Notes under the pieces: model-generated
What the model was told of the DNA's origin: nothing
Database searches by the model: none
Seen by the model: the letters and a program-made list of their open reading frames with translations, nothing else
Position numbers and translations under genes: made by a program
Shown here: piece after piece, positions 12,089 to 23,416 of the stretch
Layout of the letters: each line of letters begins with the position of its first letter
How positions within the stretch are numbered: position 1 is the first letter of the stretch
NCBI GenBank assembly: GCA_028641055.1
Contig: CM054061.1
Location: forward strand, 113,654,019-113,718,018
Length of the DNA: 64,000 bases
Source of the DNA: Alopecurus myosuroides
Lineage: Eukaryota > Streptophyta > Magnoliopsida > Poales > Poaceae
Direction: 5' to 3'

Positions 12089-15000
12089 TGTAACACCTGG
12101 GGTGTTACCCTAATAGAGAGTTGTTTGTTTTTTTTTTTTGCTTGCATCATATGCATCACATTGCATTGCACCATGTTTGCATCACAACTGAAAATTCAAA
12201 ACAATTTAAACTTTCACCCCCTGCTCAAAATTTCCAATTTCAAAATTTCAAACTAAACCACTCAATTGTTTTTCACTGGTTGAATTTGTTTTAATCAACT
12301 TGCTTGTTAATAAAATGTTCCCTGTTATTAAAACCCTAATGGCAAATTCCAAAAAATTCAAATCAAATCAATCTTATTTATCATATTTCAATATGGGTTT
12401 AAATATTAAGATTTGGCAAACAAATTTAAATTCAATAATGTTTGTTTAATTGCTTGAGCTTATTAACTAGAATTTGCTTTTCCAAATTTCCCAAATCAAA
12501 CAGTATTTGAAATTCCACTAACCACTTAAACATCAAACTAATATTTCCAATTTTGAAATCATTAACTAACCTTTGCTTTGCTTATTGTTTTGCAACTTAA
12601 TAGAAATTATTTATCAAATAAAAACCCCAAACTCTATTTGAAAAGTTCAACTAACAACTTTAATTCAATTAAAATTTCCACCTTGTGAAAATAATGCTAA
12701 CATTGCTTTCATTTCCTGTTTTGAAAAAAATAATAAAAATATTTAATGAAATAAACCACCCCAAAAACCCCAAATCATTTCTCTCTCTCCCTTTCATTCC
12801 TTTACAAAAAAAAAATCAAAAGGAAAAAAAAAGAGCAAAGGAGAGAGGCAGGCCACTCCTTTCTTTTCCTTCTCCCACAGCCCACCTCCCTGTTTTTCTG
12901 CCCAAGCCCACCTACCTCCAGCCCACTAGCCTCCCTGTCGCTTTCTTCTCCATCGTGCTGTCGTCACGACAGTACGATCGCACCACCACCCTCTGATCTC
13001 TCCTTCCCCTCCTGTGATGCTTGCCGTACTAGGCTCCTGCTCCTTAAAACCTAGCCTCCCCCTCGCTAACCCTAGAGCCTACCCCTCTCCTCTAACCCTA
13101 GCGCCGCTCGCTTCCATCCCTTCCACCAGGACCCTCTCCTTGTCTGTTCTTCTGAACCTGCAACCACCTAGCCACCGTCAGACCACCGCTGCCTCCCCGT
13201 CAGTCCACCGCCATGGCCACCTCGTGCTAGCAATATACCTCCAGGAGCCCCGCGGAGAGGACTTCTTCGTCCACGCAGGAGGAGGCAGCCGGGATCGACT
13301 ACAGCGACCAAGATGGCCATTTTCTTCCGCCGATGGCCAACCTTCCTCGCCGAAATTCGCCGCCAACGATCCTCCACCGAGCGTGTTCTTCTGCTGCGGC
13401 CCCTCCTGGTGAGCTCACCTTTCCATTCCACCCTTTTCCCATCTTGTTTGGCTGAGGTATCTCGCTCCCGTCGAGGTGTAGCTCCGGCAGCCATGGACGC
13501 CATGGTTGCGTTTCTGCTGGAAGCGCTGCTCCTAACTGCTGCCCCTCGTGCCCGTGTTGGTACACGCCAACAGCAGCAGCACGCCCACCAAGCGACCCCA
13601 GCGCGCCTAGCTACCCTTGCTACCATCCGCGAGGTCGCCCCACCGCTCACGGATCGACAGCAGCCACCGTAGATCTCTCTGAACCCGCAGTTGAAAAGCC
13701 TGCACTTCGGTTTCTGTCCAAAATTCAGTTAACCTCGCATGTCAACCTTTCCTTGTTTGCGTACCTGTTGCTATCACCAAACTACAGAGCAGCGCACTGG
13801 TTCAGCGTCCGTCCGCGCACCGCGAGGGCGGGGGATCGAGTCCCCTTTCGGGGAATTCCCCATCCTTTTTTTCCCCTATCGCGCTGCGCTGCAGGCCCCG
13901 CGAGTCATAGACCCCCTGCGCCACCTCACCACACACGCGATCCACTATGGCGCCACCCTGGCGCTGGACCCAGCTGTCAGCCAGCGCGGGTCTCCCCTCC
14001 CCGTGTGTAAAAAATTCCTGCTATTCTTTTTCTTTTTCCAGAAAATAGCAGAATAAACCCCAATGTTGTAAATTCAATAACTTTGTCCATACAACTCCAA
14101 TTTGCACAAACCAAATATGTATCCCAACCAAAATTCAATGAAATTTTCAAATATCACATTTGTTTTCTGTTTTGGATTTTCAAAATGCAATTCAAATTTG
14201 AATTCAAATAATTCAATTGTAATTTGCAACAATTCATAAATAATTCATACTAATTCCAAATAAGGCAAATAAAATATGTTTTCCATACCATTTTGAATAA
14301 CCTTTTCAAATATAAATTTTGTTTCATGGTTTGGATAATTTAAATTGCCTAAATAATTTAATACTTGTTTAATTCATTTAACTTTGATAAAATCATAACT
14401 TGCTCAAAATAAAATAATTTTGAACATGCAAAATATGTTTTCAAACCATCAAAGTGTGAACTTTTCAAATGTGAATTTGAATTTATGTTTTGAACAAATA
14501 AAATTCAAATAATATTCACACTTGTTTTAAATTCATTTAAAACTTGTTTAATATTGTTTAAGTCATAATAAATTCATCCTAATTCCTTTTTCAAAATTTG
14601 AAACATGTAATCCAACTAAAATTTGATGTTCTTTTCAAATATAAACTTTGCTAATTGTTTTGAACACTTTAACTTGATGAAAACAACAATTGTTTGTGTG
14701 ACACCCTTAAGGAACCAAAATTTTCTAACTTAATAAATAAATTTCTAAAATTGGTAAACCTTATTTCCAACTGGTTCTATTGTTGTTATTTTGTTGTTTC
14801 CCTCATCCATGCATCATGCTAATCCACCTTCACCTGTTGATTAGTTGGAAAACAATTGTTTCAACCATAATTCATGGGCTTTTCATATGCAACTTAAATT
14901 GCAAATGGGTCCATTTAAATATGTTTATCTTGTCAACTAGTTTACTTTGATGCATCTTTAAACCTGTCATGCATCCATATCTTGATCATGCTGGATCTTT

Positions 15001-16724
15001 TGCCGTAGTAGTAATTGTTGCATCCGGTGTTTTTTCGAGGTTAGTTGTTTCTTCCCGGATAGGACGTTGAGATGATGTGAGCAACGACAAGTTCTGCTAC
15101 CTTGCGGGATCTCAGGCAAGTATACTCACTTGCTGCCATATGGTTGCCTTTCATCACTTGTTACCGATTCTTTCCGTTGTTCTTGTTCTAGCCTGTTGAT
15201 ACGATGCTTGTGTCTCGATCCTATTATATGTTTACCTTGCAGCCATGATATAGCCTTTCCTTCCACTTCCTATTAACTGTTGATTGTTTACCTCGTTGGC
15301 CTTCGTGTCGTAGCTGCATGCTTAGGTTGTTTTGCTCGAGTCTGTTACCCGTTCCTTTCCGTTACTAGATTACTTTTATGTTCTGGGGGCTCGATGTTAA
15401 TCAATCAATCCTGTTAATGCTAATGGTAATAATAATTTGATGATAAGGCACCGGCAGGAGGCCCTTTGTGGTTTTGAGGCCTGCTAGTGTCGACCCTAAT
15501 AGGAAAAGGGTCTTGTCTACTGATCCATGATGAGCGCACTACCCGCATGTGGGAAGCGAGTATGGGCGCCCCCCTCAATTTGATTCGATTCGCATCTCGT
15601 CCAAATCGCCTCATTTAGTTCGGGTTTTCCATTTGCTGCATGCATGATCTTGCGAGCCCTTGGATCCCGGGTGGAACTTTCGTAGTCGGCATATAGGAGG
15701 ACACGTTCTTAGAGTGCTATGAGGGTCCATTTTCTTCTGGGCTCGATTAGCCGTGCGCCCAAGGTGCTTTGGGCTTGATGCGAAGAAGAGTTGAGTTGTG
15801 TAGAGTACCTCGCTTGGTGGGTTGATCCCCCGTCTGGCGGGTTATTCTTACGTGTACGGCCAAATTGGTGCAACCCTGCAGGGATAATCTTCTCGAGAAG
15901 CCGTGTTTTCCGCGGTTATGGATTACTTGGTGAAAGTACTGGCTAACAAGTACTCAGGACAACTTAAACCTAATGATTAACAACCTTACACCCAATGATT
16001 AACAACTTGACTAGTAATAGGCTTATTGACACAATAATCTGAACCATCATTAATCCAACTGTGTGAGTTATCCTCGGATTGCTTCTTCGGATAAGGGGCG
16101 AGATCTAGGATGGGTTTGTTTGAAGTTATCTTTCAGTTGGTTACAATTATCGATCTTATCTTCTTTCTGCTAGCCGGCAGTTGTAGTATCTCTCTGTAGT
16201 TGGTTCCTGCAGCCTGCTGTCGCTTATTTGCAATAACCCCTTCCTTTCCGTTGATCCCAAAGTATTTGTATCTTGTGATGACTGGCTACGCCGGTATCTT
16301 GTGAGTATGGTTTATCCACTTGCCAGTACTTAACCGTACTGACCCACGAATCTTTTTCGTGGCTGCATATTCAATATTGCAGTCAACAGGTTTGAAGTCT
16401 GACGACGTTAGCTTGGGAATCCCTCCGGCTTGGCCTGGGCAGGGATTGGACGCTCTCGGTTATCTTCAGGACTCTTAGTCCAATTGGTATCTTGTCCGTA
16501 GACGGACGATATGTTGTTTCTTCCGCCGTTATTTGGATCTTTGCATGGTATCAGTTGTATCACGGGCTCGTTTGAGTCATCTTGTATCTATCTGTTTCTG
16601 TTGTAATTGTGGAATATTCGTGAACTGTTGTAATGTTATCATAAGTGGCAACCTGGAATCGGTTATTATGCGGATTTGGCGGGAATGCTGAAATCTGCAT
16701 AGTGCCCGATCGCGGGGCGTCACA
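12089..16724 (+). repeat. 5' LTR of the large-LTR element
   Basis: It begins TGTAACACCTGGGGTGTTAC, itself a palindrome, and ends GGGGCGTCACA. An AT-rich first 700 bp is followed by a GC-rich island (about 12850-14030) holding CCTAACCCTAG-like stretches, and then AT-rich sequence. The island contains chance frames such as 13313-13672 and 13168-13650 that recur in the 3' LTR. They have no homologue I recognise. Confidence 0.92.
13403..13418 (+). promoter_or_regulatory. Candidate 5' splice site in the LTR island
   Basis: This is the same 16-mer, CTCCTGGTGAGCTCAC, as at 10129. In the 3' LTR (18545-18560) one base after the GTGAGC core has changed (GAGCGCAC). It could be the end of a leader exon in LTR-initiated transcripts. 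Confidence 0.4.
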
Positions 16725-17224
16725 AATGGTATCAGAGCCTTGGTTCCGATTCCCGAGATTGTTTCGATACGAATGGTTATCGAAGCAACGGGTCCGCAAA
16801 GCCTGTAGGTTAACCTAGCTAACGGTCGTTGTTTCTAGAGTGTCGAAAACTATTTCTGCTAAACTATTTTGGAAAACCTCTCAATAGGATTCTTGTTTTT
16901 CTCCTTATCCCTATTCTATTTCCCCTCCCATCTTATTTGTTTTGGAGTCTTCCCCCCTTGTATATCTTTCAAAGTGTTAGGATCCTACGTGGGTGGACGT
17001 TTTCTGAGACATTAACCTAATAGGTTCGATCATCGGAAGATTCCTGGTGGAAGAACATCGTCGTCACTCCGAGCAAGAATCCCTTGTTAGTGGTGTCGAG
17101 AAGCCCTTGTTAGTGGTGTCGAGGAGATCAACTGGAAGCACGAAGAATCGATAGTCGAACTTCTTTCCCCTCTCGGGTTAGCAGGTGGATTGCGAGGGCG
17201 CAATCCCTTGTTAGTGGTGTCGTC
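16725..17224 (+). other. Internal domain of the large-LTR element: primer site, no polypurine tract
   Basis: The primer-binding site is TGGTATCAGAGCC at 16727-16739. The remainder has no gag or pol similarity in any frame. The 18-mer CCCTTGTTAGTGGTGTCG occurs three times (17081-17098, 17104-17121, 17205-17222). The last copy ends two bases before the 3' LTR, where a purine run would be expected. Confidence 0.8.
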
Positions 17225-20200
17225 TGTAACACCTGGGGTGTTACCCTAATAGAGAGTTGTTTGTTTTCTTTTTTTTTTGCTTGCATCATATGCATCACAT
17301 TGCATTGCACCATGTTTGCATCACAACTGAAAATTCAAAACAATTTAAACTTTCACCCCCTCCTCAAAATTTCCAATTTCAAAATTTCAAACTAAACCAC
17401 TCAATTGTTTTTCACTGGTTGAATTTGTTTTAATCAACTTGCTTGTTAATAAAATGTTCCCTGTTATTAAAACCCTAATGGCAAATTCCAAAAAATTCAA
17501 ATCAAATCAATCTTATTTATCATATTTCAATATGGGTTTAAATATTAAGATTTGGCAACCAAATTTAAATTCAATAATGTTTGTTTAATTGCTTGAGCTT
17601 ATTAACTAGAATTTGCTTTTCCAAATTTCCCAAATCAAACATTATTTGAAATTCCACTAACCACTTAAACATCAAACTAATATTTCCAATTTTGAAATCA
17701 TTAACTAACCTTTGCTTTGCTTATTGTTTTGCAACTTAATAGAAATTATTTATCAAATAAAAACCCCAAACTCTATTTGAAAAGTTCAACTAACAACTTT
17801 AATTCAATTAAAATTACCACCTTGTGAAAATAATGCTAACATTGCTTTCATTTCCTGTTTTGAAAAAAATAATAAAAATATTTAATGAAATAAACCACCC
17901 CAAAAACCCCCAAATCCTTTCTCTCTCTCCCTTTCATTCCTTTACAAAAAAAAAAATCAAAAGGAAAAAAAAAGAGCAAAGGAGAGAGGCAGGCCACTCC
18001 TTTCTTTTCCTTCTCCCACAGCCCACCTCCCTGTTTTTCTGCCCAAGCCCACCTACCTCCAGCCCACTAGCCTCCCTGTCGCTTTCTTCTCCATCGTGCT
18101 GTCGTCACGACAGTACGATCGCACCACCACCCTCTGATCTCTCCTTCCCCTCCTGCGATGCTTGCCGTACTAGGCTCCTGCTCCTTAAAACCTAGCCTCC
18201 CCCCTCGCTAACCCTAGAGCCTACCCCTCTCCTCTAACCCTAGCGCCGCTCGCTTCCATCCCTTCCACCAGGACCCTCTGCTTGTCTGTTCTTCTGAACC
18301 TGCAACCACCTAGCCACCGTCAGACCACCGCTGCCTCCCCGTCAGTCCACCGCCATGGCCACCTCGTGCTAGCAATATACCTCCAGGAGCCCCGCGGAGA
18401 GGACTTCTTCGTCCACGCAGGAGGAGGCAGCCGGGATCGACTACAGCGACCAAGATGGCCATTTTCTTCCGCCGATGGCCAACCTTCCTCGCCGAAATTC
18501 GCCGCCACCGATCCTCCACCGAGCGTGTTCTTCTGCTGCGGCCCCTCCTGGTGAGCGCACCTTTCCATTCCACCCTTTTCCCATCTTGTTTGGCTGAGGT
18601 ATCTCGCTCCCGTCGAGGTGTAGCTCCGGCAGCCATGGACGCCATGGTTGCGTTTCTGCTGGAAGCGCTGCTCCTAACTGCTGCCCCTCGTGCCCGTGTT
18701 GGTACACGCCAACAGCAGCAGCACGCCCACCAAGCGACCCCAGCGCGCCTAGCTACCCTTGCTACCATCCGCGAGGTCGCCCCACCGCTCACGGATCGAC
18801 AACAGCCACCGTAGATCTCTCTGAACCCGCAGTTGAAAAGCCTGCACTTCGGTTTCTGTCCAAAATTCAGTTAACCTCGCATGTCAACCTTTCCTTGTTT
18901 GCGTACCTGTTGCTATCACCAAACTACAGAGCAGCGCACTGGTTCAGCGTCCATCCGCGCACCGCGAGGGCGGGGGATCGAGTCCCCGCTCGGGGAATTC
19001 CCCATCCTTTTTTTCCCCTACCGCGCTGCGCCGCGGGCCCCGCGAGTCATAGACCCCCTGCGCCACCTCACCACACACGCGATCCACTGTGGCGCCACCC
19101 TGGCGCTGGACCCAGCTGTCAGCCAGCGCGGGTCTCCCCTCCCCGTGTGTAAAAAATTCTTGCTATTCTTTTTCTTTTTCCAGAAAATAGCAGAATAAAC
19201 CCCAATGTTGTAAATTCAATAACTTTGTCCATACAACTCCAATATTCACAAACCAAATATGTATCCCAACCAAAATTCCATGAACTTTTCAAATATCACA
19301 TTTGTTTTCTGTTTTGGATTTTCAAAATGCAATTCAAATTTGAATTCAAATAATTCAATTGTAATTTGCAACAATTCATAAATAATTCATACTAATTCCA
19401 AATAAGACAAATAAAATATGTTTTCCATACCATTTTGAATAACCTTTTCAAATATAAATTTTGTTTCATGGTTTGGATAATTTAAATTGCCTAAATAATT
19501 TAATACTTGTTTAATTCATTTAACTTTGATAAAATCATAACTTGCTCAAAATAAAATAATTTTGAACATGCAAAATATGTTTTCAAACCATCAAAGTGTG
19601 AACTTTTCAAATGTGAATTTGAATTTATGTTTTGAACAAATAAAAGTTAAATAATATTCACACTTGTTTTAAATTCATTTAAAACTTGTTTAATAGTGTT
19701 TAAGTCATAATAAATTCATCCTAATTCCTTTTTCAAAATTTGAAACATGTAATCCAACTAAAATTTGATGTTCTTTTCAAATATAAACTTTGCTAATTGT
19801 TTTGAACACTTTAACTTGATGAAAACAACAATTGTTTGTGTGACACCCTTAAGGAACCAAAATTTTCTAACTTAATAAATAAATTTCTAAAATTGGTAAA
19901 CCTTATTTCCAACTGGTTCTATTGTTGTTATTTTGTTGTTTCCCTCATCCATGCATCATGCTAATCCACCTTCACCTGTTGATTAGTTGGAAAACAATTG
20001 TTTCAACCATAATTCATGGGCTTTTCATATGCAACTTAAATTGCAAATGGGTCCATTTAAATCTGTTTATCTTGTCAACTAGTTTACTTTGATGCATCTT
20101 TAAACTTGTCATGCATCCATATCTTGATCATGCTGGATCTTTTGCCGTAGTAGTAATTGTTGCATCCGGTGTTTGTTCGAGGTTCGTTGTTTCTTCCCGG

Positions 20201-21866
20201 ATAGGACGTTGAGATGATGTGAGCAACGACAAGTTCTGCTACCTTGCGGGATCTCAGGCAAGTATACTCACTTGCTGCCATATGGTTGCCTTTCATCACT
20301 TGTTACCGATTCTTTCCGTTGTTCTTGTTCTAGCCTGTTGATACGATGCTTGTGTCTCGATCCTATTATATGTTTATCTTGCAGCCATGATATAGCCTTT
20401 CCTTCCACTTCCTATTAACTGTTGATTGTTTACCTCGTTGGCCTTCGTGTCGTAGCTGCATGCTTAGGTTGTTTTGCTCGAGTCTGTTACCCGTTCCTTT
20501 CCGTTACTAGATTACTTTTATGTTCTGGGGGCTCGATGTTAATCAATCAATCCTGTTAATGCTAATGGTAATAATAATTTGATGATAAGGCACCGGCAGG
20601 AGGCCCTTTGTGGTTTTGAGGTCTGCTAGTGTCGACCCTAATAGGAAAAGGGTCTTGTCTACTGATCCATGATGAGCGCACTACCCGCATGTGGGAAGCG
20701 AGTATGGGCGCCCCCCTCAATTTGATTCGATTCGCATCTCGTCCAAATCGCCTCATTTAGTTCGGGTTTTCCATTTGCTGCATGCATGATCTTGCGAGCC
20801 CTTGGATCCCGGGTGGAACTTTCGTAGTCGGCATATAGGAGGACACGTTCTTAGAGTGCTATGAGGGTCCATTTTCTTCTGGGCTCGATTAGCCGTGCGC
20901 CCAAGGTGCTTTGGGCTTGATGCGAAGAAGAGTTGAGTTGTGTAGAGTACCTCGCTTGGTGGGTTGATCCCCCGTCTGGCGGGTTATTCTTACGTGTACG
21001 GCCAAATTGGTGCAACCCTGCAGGGATAATCTTCTCGAGAAGCCGTGTTTTCCGCGGTTATGGATTACTTGGTGAAAGTACTGGCTAACAAGTACTCAGG
21101 ACAACTTAAACCTAATGATTAACAACCTTACACCCAATGATTAACAACTTGACTAGTAATAGGCTTATTGACACAATAATCTGAACCATCATTAATCCAA
21201 CTGTGTGAGTTATCCTCGGATTGCTTCTTCGGATAAGGGGCGAGATCCAGGATGGGTTTGTTTGAAGTTATCTTTCAGTTGGTTACAATACTCGATCTTA
21301 TCTTCTTTCTGCTAGCCGGAAGTTGTAGTATCTCTCTGTAGTTGGTTAGTGCAGCCCGCTGTCGCTTATTTGCAATAACCCCTTCCTTTCCGTTGATCCC
21401 AAAGTATTTGTATCTTGTGATGACTGGCTACGCCGGTATCTTGTGAGTATGGTTTATCCACTTGCCAGTACTTAACCGTACTGACCCACGAATCTTTTTC
21501 GTGGCTTCATATTCAATATTGCAGTCAACAGGTTTGAAGTCTGACGACGTTAGCTTGGGAATCCCTCCGGCTTGGCCTGGGCAGGGATTGGACGCTCTCG
21601 GTTATCTTCAGGACTCTTAGTCCAATTGGTATCTTGTCCGTAGACGGACGATATGTTGTTTCTTCCGCTGTTATTTGGATCTTTGCATGGTATCAGTTGT
21701 ATCCCGGGCTCGTTTGAGTCATCTTGTATCTATCTGTTTCTGTTGTAATTGTGGAATATTCGTGAACTGTTGTAATGTTATCATAAGTGGCAACCTGGAA
21801 TCGGTTATTATGCGGATTTGGCGGGAATGCTGAAATCTGCATAGTGCCCGATCGCGGGGCGTCACA
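17225..21866 (+). repeat. 3' LTR of the large-LTR element
   Basis: It is collinear with 12089-16724 from TGTAACACC to CGTCACA. Roughly 45-50 substitutions and a few one-base homopolymer differences were seen by eye. The right flank GGATG completes the target duplication. Confidence 0.92.
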
Positions 21867-23071
21867 GGATGGAACCATGGTAAGAAGAATCGGTCATTGG
21901 AAGGTTCCATCTGCATGGGAAAGTATTACATAGGACTTAACAACAAATGTCGTCATAGCTCAGTGCGCCGTAAATAACGCGTTAACCATGGGTCTTGTAT
22001 GGGGCGAGTAAGCCAGCTGTGATATTTTCACATGTCAACGGACTGCTAGAGACGTATGTTGTAGGTTTTGCGGTACTATATGCACATGGGTGGGAGCCCT
22101 TACGTCCCACAGACTCTAGGGTCTATGATGGTCTTCCTGGAGAGCCTAGATATCTATCGTGAGGGGTAGAATGAGGGGTAAACCTGCATGGCAGAAATGG
22201 GTGGGCATGTGTTGTGCGGAGAAGCATGGTTTGGTTTAGATCAACAACTGGGCCCCACACTTAGTGGATGTGGACAGGAATGTACATCTGGTTGTGCAAC
22301 ATGGTCTTGATCGTCTATGGGTAAAGTAACGCACCTCTGCAGAGTGTAAAAAGATGTGAAATGTTACCCCCTGTTCCGGGAAGGAGCTGTGAACGCTCGA
22401 GGAAAGGAACTTCACGAAGTTCTAGCCCTTGTGATGAGTTGGCGAGCAAAATTTTCAATATTAAAAGCAACCTCTTGAAGAAAGATTTGCTAAAACCTTG
22501 CATTAGCTTATGACTCTTTCGAGTCTAAAGTTGTAGCTAGTGCACCAAACTACCCACTGTATATAATGAACTTGTTGAGTAACACTCATTACTCATTCGT
22601 TCCCGTTTGACCCCTTCTTAGAGTTGAAGACCTTAAGGGAGATCTTCATCGTGAAGACAAAGCTATCCGAGGAAGCTAGGAGGAGTCATATACTATTTAG
22701 CCAATGGAGCATCATCATCAACAATGCCGATGGAGGAGAAGTTACCAAGTTGAAGGAGGAGTCCATTCCTGGACTTAGATTCTCAGCAGCCATAGACTAG
22801 GGTTGTGATCACCCGTAGTGGATTAGGTTCTGAGCTATAGTTATTCTCGAGCTTAGAGTTCCGATTTTCTTCTTGTGATGTTTCATTTGCAAGAGATCTT
22901 CTTTGATACATCACAGAGATTTTCGAGATTTTGTAATGAGTATTTTTGTATCTTATAGCTTTGCTTGGACCCACTATGTTTCTGTTATACCACTCTAAGA
23001 GATGTAATATTCACGAATAAGTCCTTATGTGAGTATTATGTCAACGACTTGTGCACTACCCATGCAGTGGT

Positions 23072-23413
23072 GTGCTGGGTCACCGCAATGGTGCAGGTTA
23101 GATGCCACTTGGCATCATAATAAACTGTGTTGTGGCAGGTATTTTTTTTGTGTGATTCGAAAAATATGAAATTTAAAATGTCAACAATATATCAATTGTG
23201 GAAAATATAATGAGAACATAATAATATAACCTTGTTAGTGATTTAATCAAAATGAAATGACATACCGCTGATTCTCAGGAAGGAACAAGCTTACATGATC
23301 TTCTCCAACAACAGTCACACATAAGGCTCAAGTTATGATCATCTACACGGATTGACCCACTAAACTGAGCTATGTGCAATTCAATGTTGGAAAAAGCCTA
23401 ATGAGCTGTGAAG
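23072..23413. other. Anonymous spacer
   Basis: This is the continuation of the sequence interrupted at 5758. It is AT-rich and I see no gene or recognisable repeat in it. Confidence 0.4.
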
Positions 23414-23416
23414 TAA

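Larger units (their letters stand above)
12089..21866 (+). mobile_element. Large-LTR non-autonomous retrotransposon with 500-bp interior
   Basis: This is a complete insertion. It has two near-identical LTRs (4636 and 4642 bp), TG...CA ends, and the perfect 5-bp duplication GGATG (12084-12088 and 21867-21871). The 5' LTR is followed after two bases by TGGTATCAGAGCC, complementary to initiator-tRNA-Met. The interior (16725-17224) encodes nothing recognisable and no polypurine tract precedes the 3' LTR. By eye the LTRs differ by roughly 1%, suggesting a few hundred thousand years at the usual grass LTR rate. This is LARD-like in LTR size, but its interior is far shorter than that of described LARDs such as Sukkula (about 3.5 kb). 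Confidence 0.9.
5759..23066 (+). mobile_element. Long solo LTR (about 5.9 kb of its own), split by two nested insertions
   Basis: The block starts TGTAACATCCC and ends CATGCA. It is flanked by the perfect 5-bp duplication GTGGT (5754-5758 and 23067-23071), so it is one insertion. Removing the nested LTR (8390-10000) and the large-LTR element plus its duplication (12089-21871) leaves about 5.9 kb with no second copy of its own start, no primer site and no coding domain, so a solo LTR is likely. Its layout is AT-rich, then a GC-rich island (8100-8389 continuing at 10001-10380), then AT-rich, the same as the LTRs at 12089 and 35183. 5760-8100 and 10400-12083 hold no supported gene. Confidence 0.65.

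Noticed and set aside
13168..13672. 160- and 119-codon frames in the LTR, repeated at 18310-18814
   Set aside because: They lie in LTR sequence duplicated by transposition. They overlap on both strands, contain no known domain, and fit GC-island composition better than coding.
17081..17222. Three 18-bp repeats as a CRISPR-like array
   Set aside because: Only three copies with unequal spacing (23 and 101 bp) inside a retrotransposon interior.
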